Positions 1 to 8,203 of a stretch of DNA of 64,000 nt are shown piece after piece. The notes below the pieces were generated by a model. It ran no database searches. It was not told the DNA's origin and saw only the letters and a program-made list of their open reading frames with translations. Position numbers and translations under genes: made by a program. Positions within the stretch are counted from its first letter, which is position 1. Each line of letters opens with the position of its first letter. Source of the stretch: Eubacteriales bacterium (GTDB taxonomy: Bacteria; Bacillota; Clostridia; Lachnospirales; Lachnospiraceae); the NCBI GenBank assembly GCA_030526265.1, contig JAUNDE010000001.1:1-64000 (forward strand), written 5' to 3'.

Positions 1-23
1 ATAAACCGGAGCTGCAAGTTGAG

Positions 24-374
24 TTAACGGATGTTCATCGATATGAAATCAAAGAATATTTGCCATGGAACATAAGCCATCGCGAGAGGCATATCAGAAA
101 GTTCTTTAATCGTCTCCCGGACAGAACACTCCTTGCATTTGTGATGATGTTCTTTTTCGCATCGACAGCTATCTTCCGAGTACCTGTGTTCTTTTTCGCA
201 GAAGCTGTCATCTGAACGTCTGCAATCATCGTGCCCGTTGCCATCTCTCTGACATGAGTGTGTACCGTAATTATTTACATTTCGATAATATGCATTTCGG
301 TTGTTATTACAGTTCCCGATATTACCGGTGTTTCTGCGAGAGCAATCCTGCATGTTGCCATAATAATTTGGCAT
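24..374 (-). CDS. CotJA-like spore coat protein, C-terminally truncated
   Basis: Small protein of about 116 residues. The N-terminal half is low complexity, rich in Asn, Gly, Arg and Tyr, and the middle carries Cys-Lys/Glu-His stretches. Near the C-terminus it has PLAMAYVPWQ, the hallmark of CotJA spore-coat-associated proteins. In that family the motif is normally followed by about 20-30 more residues including a GT-[IL]-FP-[ED]-L segment. Here the frame stops 12 residues after the motif and I do not find that segment in the other two reverse frames before the window edge. The start at 374 is chosen because GGAGAT lies just upstream; an earlier ATG at 392 has no such site. It is either a truncated spore-coat protein or a diverged relative. 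Confidence is moderate for the family and low for function. Confidence 0.5.
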   Translation of the reverse strand: MPNYYGNMQDCSRRNTGNIGNCNNNRNAYYRNVNNYGTHSCQRDGNGHDDCRRSDDSFCEKEHRYSEDSCRCEKEHHHKCKECSVRETIKELSDMPLAMAYVPWQIFFDFISMNIR

Positions 375-460
375 CTTGGTATCTCCTTCCAATAATGTTT
401 ACAGTACTATTCTATGGTTATTGCTCATAAAATGTGAATAATAGGACACAACGCAAAAAG

Positions 461-478
461 GGACCGCCAGAGCGGTCC
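461..478 (-). terminator. Rho-independent terminator after the HTH pseudogene
   Basis: A 7-bp perfect stem GGACCGC/GCGGTCC with a 4-nt loop. Read on the minus strand it is followed by CTTTTTG. It lies just downstream of the broken HTH gene and fits as the end of that transcript. Confidence 0.7.
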
Positions 479-503
479 TGTCTGCATCAATTATCAAAAA
501 AAG

Positions 504-1065
504 TCAGTTTTCCGGACTTTCCAATAAATCTTCAATCGTACATCCAAGAACTCTTGAAAGCTTATAAACAGTCCCTGCCTGTGCTTTATCAATGTCGTTT
601 ACTTTCTGCTCATACATTTGAATAGACCTGATCTTAACTCCGGATAACTTCGCCAGTTCGGTTTGCGAGATACCGCGATTTTCGCGGATTGTTTTTAATC
701 GGGTTTCCCGTTCTACAGCATGATATTTGTTCATATCCTCAATGAAATGTCCAATATCCATTTCATGATATACGCCGTACATTGAGACGATTTCCGAAAG
801 AGAAATCTTCGAAAAAAATTCTCTCTGGAAATTTCCGGTTTGGATAAGCATACGTAATCACTTTTTTTGCTAATTCTATACCGGACATTCCTGCAATAAT
901 AGCAGGATTTCCTCGTTCAAATTTATCAGCATATCCTGATTGAACGAATAGCCTTGAAAACAAATTTGTTTCAAACTTGCAGGCATTGATTCCGTAATCA
1001 AAAAACTCTGCCAGGTTTTGTTTTGCATCACTCAGATATAATTCACTGTATGCGTGAATCATCAT
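504..1065 (-). pseudogene. XRE-type HTH antitoxin-like gene, frameshifted
   Basis: Two overlapping reverse frames together make one protein of a family I recognise from Lachnospiraceae, found beside DUF3990 genes. The first frame (1065 to about 840) gives an N-terminal part starting MIHAYSELYLSDA and containing GNPAIIAGMSGIELA. The second frame (about 840 to 504) gives a C-terminal XRE helix-turn-helix with ISQTELAKLSGVKIRSIQMYE and ends in a typical CTIEDLLE segment. The frames do not join, and the central Trp-rich segment expected between the halves appears to be missing, so a short out-of-frame deletion near 840 is the simplest explanation. The HTH half is intact and could still be translated from an internal start. 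It overlaps the 3' end of the DUF3990 pseudogene by about 23 nt, as in a translationally coupled pair. Confidence 0.65.
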
Positions 1066-1368
1066 TTTTCATCTCCTCTCTGAGAATATCCAAAACGAAA
1101 ATATCATCTTTATAAGATCGGCTGTTACGGATTTCCATTCTATATGCCTTTCTGGCATTGGAATCTCTGGTAATAAATTTCGGATAATAAATGGTTTTAT
1201 CTGCGATCTTAGCATCTTCAAATCTCAAATTTTCAAAAGCTTTTTCTGAAATCAATACGGTCTGTTCGCCCAACTTCCCAAGCCTGAGTGCATGATTCAA
1301 GCCGCGAAGTGATAATCCGGCTTTTCAATAACATGATCCGAACCATGTAATAATTCAATTTTGCTCAT
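1043..1368 (-). pseudogene. DUF3990 toxin-like gene with internal deletion
   Basis: A start codon at 1368, preceded by GGAG, opens a frame reading MSKIELLHGSDHVIEKPDY, the usual beginning of DUF3990 proteins (an ADP-ribosyltransferase-like family found in toxin-antitoxin pairs). The frame stops after about 23 codons. Immediately after, in another frame, comes the family's C-terminal end: NHALRLGKLGEQTVL, then ...RDSNARKAYRMEIRN and ILREEMKNDD. The central part, roughly 100 residues in intact relatives, is absent, so the gene has lost its middle and its frame. It is the first gene of the pair with the HTH pseudogene. Family identity is from motif memory. Confidence 0.65.
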
Positions 1369-1379
1369 TCGATCTCCTA

Positions 1380-1436
1380 CTAACTATCATTGTGATGATA
1401 CATTTTAATTGTATCATTCCAATGATAGTTAGCCAA
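1380..1436 (-). promoter_or_regulatory. Promoter with 53-bp palindromic operator of the broken TA pair
   Basis: A near-perfect inverted repeat occupies 1380-1432: outer arms CTAACTATCATTG / CAATGATAGTTAG (13 bp each) and inner arms ATGATACA / TGTATCAT. On the minus strand it overlaps a promoter with -35 TTGGCT (1431-1436), a 17-bp spacer and -10 TACAAT (1408-1413), about 40 nt ahead of the DUF3990 start. The position fits an autoregulatory operator bound by the HTH protein. The binding itself is inferred. Confidence 0.6.
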
Positions 1437-1500
1437 CGCCATATCCATTATAACCCATTGCTGTATAATAAAATGGGTTATTGACATTCGTCCATAAAAC

Positions 1501-1539
1501 AGGGACAGCTGTGGCTCTCGCAAGTCCACACCTGTCCCT
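1501..1539 (-). terminator. Rho-independent terminator of glyA
   Basis: Stem of 14 bp with one mismatch (AGGGACAGCTGTGG / CCACACCTGTCCCT). On the minus strand it is followed by GTTTTAT. It lies 28 nt downstream of the glyA stop. Confidence 0.8.
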
Positions 1540-1567
1540 GTAAAATATCTTATTATGTTATTGCATA

Positions 1568-2803
1568 TTAGATCAATGGATATTTCTCTGTGAGTTCTGC
1601 CACGATCTCTTTTGCAGCCGGGATATTATCTACGCTCTCAATTACAAGCGCAATCGCCTCAGCGATCTTTTCCATATCCTCTTCTACCATTCCTCTTGAT
1701 GTAACCGCAGGTGTTCCGAGACGTACACCACTTGTTACGAACGGAGATCTTGGCTCATTTGGAACTGTGTTCTTATTACATGTAATATTCGCATCATCCA
1801 GACGCTTCTCAAGCTCTTTTCCTGTGATCTCTGTTCCGCGAAGGTCTACGAGCATCAAGTGGTTGTCTGTTCCGCCTGAGACGATATTGACACCTCTCTT
1901 GATGAGTGCAGCACAGAGTGCCTGCGCATTCTTGATGATCTGTGCCTGATATTCTTTAAATTCCGGCTGGAGTGCTTCCTTAAAGGAAACAGCCTTTGCC
2001 GCGATCACATGCTCTAATGGACCGCCCTGAATACCAGGGAATACCGCTTTATTGAAGTTGAACTTCTTAGCAGCTTCTTCATTAGCGAGAATCAGACCGC
2101 CTCTTGGACCGCGAAGTGTCTTGTGGGTTGTCGTTGTCACTACATCAGCATATGGGATCGGACTTGGATGAAGGCCTGCAGCGACAAGTCCTGCAATATG
2201 AGCCATATCCACCATAAGGTATGCGCCAACTTCATCTGCGATCTCTCTGAATTTCTTGAAATCGATCGTTCTTGCATATGCACTTGCACCTGCGATGATC
2301 ATCTTTGGTTTCTCTGCGATGGCTGCTTCGCGTACTTTATCGTAATCGATAAATCCGTCATCATTTACACCGTAAGAAACAATCGTAAAGTATTTCCCGG
2401 AAATATTAACCGGAGAACCGTGACTTAAATGTCCGCCGTGGTCGAGATTCATGCTGAGTACTTTATCTCCTGGTTCAAGCATTGCATAAAATACTGCAAG
2501 GTTTGCCTGTGCTCCTGAATGTGGCTGAACATTGGCATAATCACAGCCGAACAGCTCTTTGGCTCTCTCTATTGCAAGATTCTCTACTACATCCACACAC
2601 TGGCATCCACCGTAATAACGTTTTGCCGGGTAACCTTCTGCATACTTATTAGTCAAAGGGCTTCCCATTGCAGCCATAACAGCTTTGCTTACCCAGTTCT
2701 CAGAAGCGATCAATTCAATATGAGAATTCTGTCTTGTCATCTCACTCTGAATCGCTTCGGCAATTTCAACATCAACATTTTTAATCTCGTCAAACGAATA
2801 CAT
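1568..2803 (-). CDS. glyA: Serine hydroxymethyltransferase
   Basis: PLP enzyme converting serine and tetrahydrofolate to glycine and 5,10-methylene-tetrahydrofolate, the main one-carbon source in the cytosol. The 411-residue length is usual for the family. The PLP lysine is K228 in [14 protein letters not shown], and the ELIASENW and [13 protein letters not shown] family motifs are present near the N-terminus. The start at 2803 is preferred over an in-frame start 25 codons upstream because AAGGAGGACG lies directly before it and homologues begin here. It has its own promoter and terminator, so it is a single-gene unit. It is a housekeeping gene unrelated to the polysaccharide locus that follows. 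Confidence 0.95.
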   Translation of the reverse strand: MYSFDEIKNVDVEIAEAIQSEMTRQNSHIELIASENWVSKAVMAAMGSPLTNKYAEGYPAKRYYGGCQCVDVVENLAIERAKELFGCDYANVQPHSGAQANLAVFYAMLEPGDKVLSMNLDHGGHLSHGSPVNISGKYFTIVSYGVNDDGFIDYDKVREAAIAEKPKMIIAGASAYARTIDFKKFREIADEVGAYLMVDMAHIAGLVAAGLHPSPIPYADVVTTTTHKTLRGPRGGLILANEEAAKKFNFNKAVFPGIQGGPLEHVIAAKAVSFKEALQPEFKEYQAQIIKNAQALCAALIKRGVNIVSGGTDNHLMLVDLRGTEITGKELEKRLDDANITCNKNTVPNEPRSPFVTSGVRLGTPAVTSRGMVEEDMEKIAEAIALVIESVDNIPAAKEIVAELTEKYPLI

Positions 2804-2853
2804 TGTTGTGCGTCCTCCTTGTACATTCAATCTGTCAAATCGTTTAGATATAT

Positions 2854-2886
2854 AGAAGGAATTGTTAGAAATTAACAATTCCTTCT
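2854..2886 (-). promoter_or_regulatory. 5'-end stem-loop in the glyA leader
   Basis: Perfect 14-bp inverted repeat AGAAGGAATTGTTA / TAACAATTCCTTCT with a 5-nt loop, starting about 6 nt downstream of the glyA -10 box. The transcript would therefore begin with, or within a few bases of, this hairpin. No T-tract follows, so it is not a typical terminator. A 5' mRNA-stabilising hairpin or a repressor site are both possible. Confidence 0.5.
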
Positions 2887-2892
2887 ACGTAA

Positions 2893-2921
2893 ATTATATA
2901 TGATATTCCGCTTAATTACAA
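2893..2921 (-). promoter_or_regulatory. glyA promoter
   Basis: On the minus strand: -35 TTGTAA (2916-2921), 17-bp spacer, -10 TATAAT (2893-2898), about 90 nt upstream of the glyA start. Confidence 0.65.
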
Positions 2922-2976
2922 CATTCGTTTTCTAATGGTTCCGTTCACATTTTCTTATGACTCTGTACACATTTTC

Positions 2977-4260
2977 TTATGATTCTTTTCCCAGTGTCAC
3001 TTTGACGTTCTGCTCCGTGTATTCCCCGGTATTGTCCGGAACCTGTACCGTGATCTCCACTTCTTCTCCGGCACGGTAATACTGCAGTTGTTCCTGCAGA
3101 GAGGACATACTGTCGATCGTCGTTCCGTCAAATTTTGTTATGATGCTTCCTTTAGAAAGTCCTGCCTTATCCGCACCACCTTTTTTGATTACTTCAGAAA
3201 TGTATACACCAACCGGCATATTATACATCTCGGCGCTGTCTGATGTTACATCCACACCTTTGATTCCGATATATCCTCTGTCTTTTTCATCCACTTTTGT
3301 TCTTGTTTCGCGGTTCATAAGTGCAGTGATCACCTCACTTGCATCTGAGATCGGAATCGCATATCCCATACCTTCTACTGCATTTGCATTTACTTTAACA
3401 GTATTAATTCCAATGAGCTCACCATTAGCATTCAGAAGCGCTCCGCCACTATTACCGGGATTGATCGCTGCATCTGTCTGGATAAGCTTACTGTCAAATC
3501 CTTCCATCTCCAGATCTCTGTTAAGTGCAGACACAATACCGGATGTTACAGATTGTCCGTAGCCCAGTGCATTTCCAATGGCGATCACCGGTTCACCAAC
3601 CTGAAGCTTCGAAGAATCTCCGAGGGTAATAATCTTGATCTTATCTGCTGTCTCTTCCGGGATTTCACTCAATGGAACTGCTACGATCGCCAGATCTTTT
3701 GATGCATCTGTTCCTTTGATATTTGCCTCAACAGACTCTTCATCCACAAAGGATACAGTCAGTGTATTGGCACCTTCAACCACATGATTATTCGTTGCGA
3801 TCAGAAGTTCTGTATCATTCTGACCGACAATAATACCAGAACCACAGGACTGGCTCTCCTGCTGCTGTACGCCGCCGAAGAAGCTCATGACTTCCTGCAC
3901 GCTCATATTTGTGATCGATACAACAGATGGCATTGATGCATCAACGATCTCAGAAATATCGGATGTTACTGTGCTGGACGACTTGTTCAGGGTAACTCCT
4001 GACGATTCGGAGACAGACTGCTGATTACCGATCGAAACCTGCTTACTGTTTGTACCAAGTAATTTCCCCACCAGGAAATTCGTTCCGGCGAAGCCTGCTC
4101 CGGCCAGAATTCCTGCCGCAAGTGCGATTCCAAAGATTTTCACAAATTTAGGCAGTTTCTTTCTCGGCTTTTTTCGTGGCCGCTCATCAAAAATGCTTTC
4201 TTCTTCATGAGTATCAGACTCATCACGATCTGGTTCATAATAATTGTATTGATTATCCAT
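2977..4260 (-). CDS. HtrA/DegP-type membrane-anchored serine protease with PDZ domain
   Basis: Trypsin-like S1C protease of the HtrA family, acting outside the membrane in protein quality control. It has a charged cytoplasmic N-terminus (residues 1-40), one transmembrane segment (about 42-66), a Ser/Thr-rich linker, the protease domain and a C-terminal PDZ domain (about 320-420). The catalytic triad is visible: His159 in ATNNHVVEG, Asp189 in SKDLAIVAV and Ser271 in GNSGGAL. The 427-residue length is normal for Gram-positive HtrA. The start has GGAG 11 nt upstream. It is a single gene between glyA and the envelope locus; a role in processing wall proteins would be inference. Confidence 0.9.
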   Translation of the reverse strand: MDNQYNYYEPDRDESDTHEEESIFDERPRKKPRKKLPKFVKIFGIALAAGILAGAGFAGTNFLVGKLLGTNSKQVSIGNQQSVSESSGVTLNKSSSTVTSDISEIVDASMPSVVSITNMSVQEVMSFFGGVQQQESQSCGSGIIVGQNDTELLIATNNHVVEGANTLTVSFVDEESVEANIKGTDASKDLAIVAVPLSEIPEETADKIKIITLGDSSKLQVGEPVIAIGNALGYGQSVTSGIVSALNRDLEMEGFDSKLIQTDAAINPGNSGGALLNANGELIGINTVKVNANAVEGMGYAIPISDASEVITALMNRETRTKVDEKDRGYIGIKGVDVTSDSAEMYNMPVGVYISEVIKKGGADKAGLSKGSIITKFDGTTIDSMSSLQEQLQYYRAGEEVEITVQVPDNTGEYTEQNVKVTLGKES

Positions 4261-4411
4261 ATAGAAAATCTCCTTTCATTAATAGGTCGATCTATTTGTT
4301 TTATTCTATACTGGTAGTCTATTAGAAATATGTGTTAAAACTGTGAAGAAATCGTCAAAAAAGTCTAAACTCATTGTTATCGGAGATACTCTTTATTGCA
4401 AAATAAAATAA

Positions 4412-4434
4412 GGAGGATACTTATCGTATCCTCC
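4412..4434 (-). terminator. Rho-independent terminator after the cohesin-like/LCP operon
   Basis: Perfect 9-bp stem GGAGGATAC / GTATCCTCC with a 5-nt loop. On the minus strand it is followed by TTATTTTATTTT. It sits 10 nt beyond the stop of the out-of-frame tail at 4444, which supports that tail being part of the original gene. Confidence 0.8.
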
Positions 4435-4443
4435 CTGCAGTGA

Positions 4444-4715
4444 TTAATCCAGATCAATAAGATCCATCTTGAATGTGTCACTTGGATCTGAGTGACCAAT
4501 CTGTTTTGGACGTGGTTCAGAAACATCTACCATAGATTTTCTTTCATATTTTTTCTGAACACGGGCATTTAGCATGGCATCAAGATCATCGATATCGCTC
4601 TCATCTTCGAAATCAGCTGCATTATATTCGCTGAATGCTTCTTCATAATCATCCTCTGACTCTTCATAGTCATCGTATTCAGCCTCATCATAGTCATCGT
4701 ACTTTCTTTTCTTCT
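4444..4715 (-). other. Out-of-frame acidic C-terminal tail of the cohesin-like protein
   Basis: Reading the same strand one nucleotide out of frame from the AAAG-rich tract gives KKRKYDDYDEAEYDDYEES, continues as an acidic tail through NAADFEDESDIDDLDAMLN, and ends FKMDLIDLD at the stop codon 4444-4446. The composition matches the tail of the upstream frame and the terminator follows directly. One extra base in the A/G tract (DNA insertion, phase-variable slippage or sequencing error) or a +1 ribosomal shift would explain it. Confidence 0.65.
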
Positions 4716-5914
4716 TTCTTTCTAGCCTTCTTCTCAGCTCTCGTCTCTTTCACAGGCTCTTCTTCCTCTTCTTCATCGAGGTCGATGCCATACTCGTCGT
4801 AGAGATCATCAAGCTCGAGATTGCGGTGACGAAGCTTGACAGCAATGATAATCAGGATGATCAGCAATAACAGAATAACAGCAACCACAACGATGATGAG
4901 CAGATCTGCCAATCCGCCAAGCTTTCCAAGCAGTTTGTTTGCCAGCTTGCCGCTCACCTCATCTTTGTCCTCAGTCTTCGAATTATTCTGGAATCTCTGG
5001 TAACTGCCATCTACTGTATCATACATGTATAAGCATTCATTTCCATCACTGTTCAATCCGTATACAAGGTAGTAATCAGGCTGTGATGTACTCTGCCATG
5101 CAGGAAATGTCTTCCCGGATTCTGACATTGTAATCGTAGTCTCAACATAATCATCCGGTACCTTCACACCGCTCACATCATTGCTGAAGATCAGGTAACG
5201 ACCTGACGCAACCTCTGCCTGATCGAACTGGCTAAATGTTGCATTATCTGCATTGAAAAGGAAGAAATCAGCATCTCCCTCTGCCGGCTGCAGGTATGCA
5301 AGCATTGTCTCGCTTGTTGTCTGTTTTACAACCGTGTGAACTCCGCCATCTAATTGAAGCTCACTTCTTTCAAATCCTTCCGGAATCACCAGATCGGTAA
5401 AATCTTCTACAAGTGTATAGGAAACTCCGTCAACATCTACCTTCAATGTTCCTGCAGCAGGTTCCTCCGATTTGATCAGGGACGGATCTCCAGGACCTAT
5501 TTCAACTGTAGACTTTCCATTTACGATATCGATCGGATCTCCATCTGTATCCACACCATCGGATGATGTTACGGAAATAACTGTCGTACCTTCTTCCAGT
5601 GCCTGGAACTTCATCGTAACAGTCACAACATCCGTGCCGTCTCCACCTGTGATCGACAATGTTCCGTCATTTTCTGTAACCTGAGAACCACTGATGAATC
5701 TCAGCTTTGACTTATCATAGGAAAGTGTCGCATCCATGCTTTGCACCGGATATGTCGCGGTAAATTTTGCAGTTACCTCTACCTCTGCACCTACTGTAGT
5801 CTCAGGATCAGAAAAACGAAGTTCTGCAGATGCAGCATGCGATATCATTGAAAGATTCATACACAACATGCATGTGATCAATAATAACCCAATCAGTTTT
5901 TTCATCTTTTTCAT
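4694..5914 (-). CDS. Membrane-anchored cohesin-like surface protein, tail frameshifted
   Basis: Signal peptide (about 1-28), then a cohesin-like beta-sandwich (about 29-140: LRFSDPETTVGAEVEVTAKF, then YPVQSMDATLSYDKSKLRF), a second extracellular region, a transmembrane helix of I/V/L (about 338-362) and a charged cytoplasmic tail. The reading frame ends at 4694 inside an A/G-rich tract encoding AEKKARKKEEKK. A continuing acidic tail of about 90 codons lies in another frame down to 4444 (next entry). The cohesin fold suggests protein-protein contact or surface anchoring, but no dockerin is recognisable here. It lies 24 nt downstream of the LCP gene and is probably in one operon with it. The exact function is unknown. 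Confidence 0.8.
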   Translation of the reverse strand: MKKMKKLIGLLLITCMLCMNLSMISHAASAELRFSDPETTVGAEVEVTAKFTATYPVQSMDATLSYDKSKLRFISGSQVTENDGTLSITGGDGTDVVTVTMKFQALEEGTTVISVTSSDGVDTDGDPIDIVNGKSTVEIGPGDPSLIKSEEPAAGTLKVDVDGVSYTLVEDFTDLVIPEGFERSELQLDGGVHTVVKQTTSETMLAYLQPAEGDADFFLFNADNATFSQFDQAEVASGRYLIFSNDVSGVKVPDDYVETTITMSESGKTFPAWQSTSQPDYYLVYGLNSDGNECLYMYDTVDGSYQRFQNNSKTEDKDEVSGKLANKLLGKLGGLADLLIIVVVAVILLLLIILIIIAVKLRHRNLELDDLYDEYGIDLDEEEEEEPVKETRAEKKARKKEEKKVR

Positions 5915-5938
5915 GTTATTTTCTCCCCTTGTGTTTCA

Positions 5939-7192
5939 TTAGTATACTGAATTATCGTCATAATAATCTTCGGACTCCCCGACACCCGAATTATCGTCAT
6001 AGGAATAGTCATAATTATTATATTCATCATCATAACTGTTATCGTCATAGCCCGAATCATACGAATTACTGTCATCATAATAATAAACATCGTCTGATTC
6101 AACACTCTCTGTCTGTGTATCCGTTGCTTTATAGCTGATATTTCCACTGATCGTACTTACTTTCGAAGATGGTGTATATCCATCGTCGCCAAATAAGAAC
6201 TGATGTAACTTGATAACATTACTTTCCAATGTGCTCGGAATAACCACGCTTCCAACTCCACTTATTGTTGCAAATGTAGTATCAGATGGGAATCCAGCAG
6301 TTTCCAGTAATTGATAATCAAAAGCATCTTTTGCATATTCAACGATTTCACCAATTGTAAAGTTCGTTGCAACCAGCGGGAATACTTTATCAATGATCTT
6401 ATTAAGCTGAGACAATTTCACATTCTGCAGTTTCTCAATTACTTTTGTCAATACTTCTCTCTGACGTTCTGTACGTCTGAAATCATCTCCCGTAGTATAA
6501 CGGATACGGCAGTATGCTGTTGCCTGTACTCCATTCAGCACCTGAGGCCCTGCCTCAAACACACCCATCGAATCAATTCCTGTCGATTTAATGATCTCCG
6601 TTGCATATCCTGTAATGAGATTAATCTCTTCCGGCTGAACATCGATCTCAACTCCTCCTACCGCATCAATCATATGAATCAACGCTTCCCAGTTCACGGT
6701 CACATAATGATCGATATCCATATCAAAGTTCTTATTCAGCATTGCAACAGCGGCTTCCGGTCCGCCAAATGCGTATGCCGAATTCGCTTTATTATATGTG
6801 CCGTCACTCTGTTCGAGCAAAGTATCTCGATAGATAGAAGCAATTTTGACTTCCAGTGTTTCCCGGTTCAGGCTCGCGATCATGATCGTATCACTCAGTG
6901 CACCTTCTCCCATTGTTCCATCACGGGAATCCACTCCGAACAGTGCGACATTAAAATATCCTGTTCCGCGTTCTCTTTGTTCTTTTGCTTCTTCTGAAAT
7001 ATTCAAATTATCAGCGTCGATCTCAATCTTTTCGATCTTGGACAGTTTACTTGCTAAAATAACACCGCCTGTCAAGGCAACCAAAGCAAAGACTCCGGCC
7101 AAAATGGATGCAATCTTCTTCCCAATTGACCAGGATGCAAAACCACGTTTTCTTCTGCGTCCTCGCCTGTAACGTTTCTGATTTCTCGCCAT
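5939..7192 (-). CDS. LytR-CpsA-Psr family cell-wall polymer ligase with Asp/Tyr-rich tail
   Basis: LCP enzyme expected to transfer a lipid-linked polysaccharide from undecaprenyl phosphate to peptidoglycan on the outer face of the membrane. It has an Arg-rich N-terminus, one transmembrane segment (about 26-48) and the LCP domain (about 80-320) with FGVDSRDGTMGEGALSDT and the Arg-containing YCRIRYTTGDDFRRTERQRE block. The last 60 residues are dominated by Asp, Tyr, Asn and Ser, which is unusual and probably flexible. It is a paralogue of the LCP gene at 9505 (same motif order). It precedes the cohesin-like gene by 24 nt and has its own promoter upstream. Confidence 0.9.
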   Translation of the reverse strand: MARNQKRYRRGRRRKRGFASWSIGKKIASILAGVFALVALTGGVILASKLSKIEKIEIDADNLNISEEAKEQRERGTGYFNVALFGVDSRDGTMGEGALSDTIMIASLNRETLEVKIASIYRDTLLEQSDGTYNKANSAYAFGGPEAAVAMLNKNFDMDIDHYVTVNWEALIHMIDAVGGVEIDVQPEEINLITGYATEIIKSTGIDSMGVFEAGPQVLNGVQATAYCRIRYTTGDDFRRTERQREVLTKVIEKLQNVKLSQLNKIIDKVFPLVATNFTIGEIVEYAKDAFDYQLLETAGFPSDTTFATISGVGSVVIPSTLESNVIKLHQFLFGDDGYTPSSKVSTISGNISYKATDTQTESVESDDVYYYDDSNSYDSGYDDNSYDDEYNNYDYSYDDNSGVGESEDYYDDNSVY

Positions 7193-7236
7193 TCTAAAAA
7201 TCCTTTCTCTGATTCGTATCTAAAACATATCACTTT

Positions 7237-7265
7237 ATAATACCTTATTTCTCTACATTCTGCAA
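7237..7265 (-). promoter_or_regulatory. Promoter of the LCP/cohesin-like operon
   Basis: Minus-strand -35 TTGCAG (7260-7265), 17-bp spacer, -10 TATTAT (7237-7242), about 45 nt before the LCP start. Confidence 0.6.
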
Positions 7266-7288
7266 ATAAATTTCTTATTTTTTTGTAG

Positions 7289-8203
7289 TTATTTCCAATA
7301 TTCTCTATTCATAGTGCAGATATGGATCAGCCAGTTCGGAAGACTTTTATAATGATAGCCTAATTTATAGCCCAGATATTTGCATCCGCTCTGGTAAACA
7401 AGCCTGACGATCAGCCATGGCTTCTTTATTTTCAGCAAATACGCCGCAGTCTGCTTCACAAGACGTATTCCTTCACTTTCTGATTTGATACCGTCAAAGA
7501 CTTCCGGGTGTTCTGCCTGAGATACTGCAAGATCAAAATTTCTGTGAAACTGCTGTCTTCCACTGTAATTGTGAGAATGTATTACCCTGGCATCAGCTTC
7601 ATATCTGATCTTATATCCGCTCAAAACCATTTTCCCGGCAAGAATCATGTCCTCATTAAATATGGTATGCCTTTCAAACCCACCCATTTTTTCATAAACA
7701 TCTCTTCGGTAGGCAGCACAGACATTCGAGCAGAAAAATGTTTTAATGCCCATTTTCTGAATATCTTCCTGACTCTTTACAACAGAGCTCTCTGGATAAT
7801 TAAACTTTCTCGTATATTTCTCGATGATCGAACAGTCTTCTTTCGGAAGCTGTCTTGCATATACCGCTCCTGTCAGATCTTCTGAAAATCCACTCACAAG
7901 CTTTGAAATCAGCTGTGAATTCGCCGGCATCGCATCCTGCGTCATAAATACTACAATCTCTGCATCAGACCGTCTCATCATCATGTCTCTTGTTCCGCCG
8001 TGATCAAATTCACTTTTCGAAATATGAACCACCTTTATCTCATTTTCCTCACAAAACTCTTTTGGAAATACACCTGTTTCGGTATTTACAACATAAATTG
8101 CGCGAACCGGATAATCCTGCTTCTTCAAACGGGATATCAATTCCTGAAATTCATCTCCCGGGCGATATGTAGGAATTACTATATCAACAATTTTACTACT
8201 CAT
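7289..8203 (-). CDS. Family 2 glycosyltransferase, rhamnosyltransferase-like
   Basis: GT-A fold inverting glycosyltransferase, cytosolic and membrane-associated. The GT2 start VDIVIPTYRPGDEFQELISR is followed by VVFMTQDAMP, where the usual metal-binding DxD appears as QDA as in RfbF/WbbL-type rhamnosyltransferases, and by an FNEDMILAGKMVLSGYKI acceptor motif. Start 8203 is chosen because a GAAAGAGAG site precedes it and the extra residues upstream overlap the previous gene. It overlaps the Wzy-like gene by 8 nt, so the two are coupled. The sugar is likely dTDP-rhamnose given the rfb genes nearby; this is inference. Confidence 0.8.
   Translation of the reverse strand: MSSKIVDIVIPTYRPGDEFQELISRLKKQDYPVRAIYVVNTETGVFPKEFCEENEIKVVHISKSEFDHGGTRDMMMRRSDAEIVVFMTQDAMPANSQLISKLVSGFSEDLTGAVYARQLPKEDCSIIEKYTRKFNYPESSVVKSQEDIQKMGIKTFFCSNVCAAYRRDVYEKMGGFERHTIFNEDMILAGKMVLSGYKIRYEADARVIHSHNYSGRQQFHRNFDLAVSQAEHPEVFDGIKSESEGIRLVKQTAAYLLKIKKPWLIVRLVYQSGCKYLGYKLGYHYKSLPNWLIHICTMNREYWK

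Noticed and set aside
763..1065. Two separate small genes at 504-851 and 763-1065
   Set aside because: They overlap in different frames and together match one known HTH protein family, so a frameshifted gene is more likely.
5911..6147. Reverse-strand Ile/Met/Thr-rich frame overlapping the LCP tail
   Set aside because: It is a shadow of the Asp/Tyr/Asn-rich coding repeat, with no ribosome site or family motif.
6311..6997. Long plus-strand Cys/Phe-rich frame opposite the LCP gene
   Set aside because: Antisense to a clear LCP domain, without start signal; typical codon-bias shadow.
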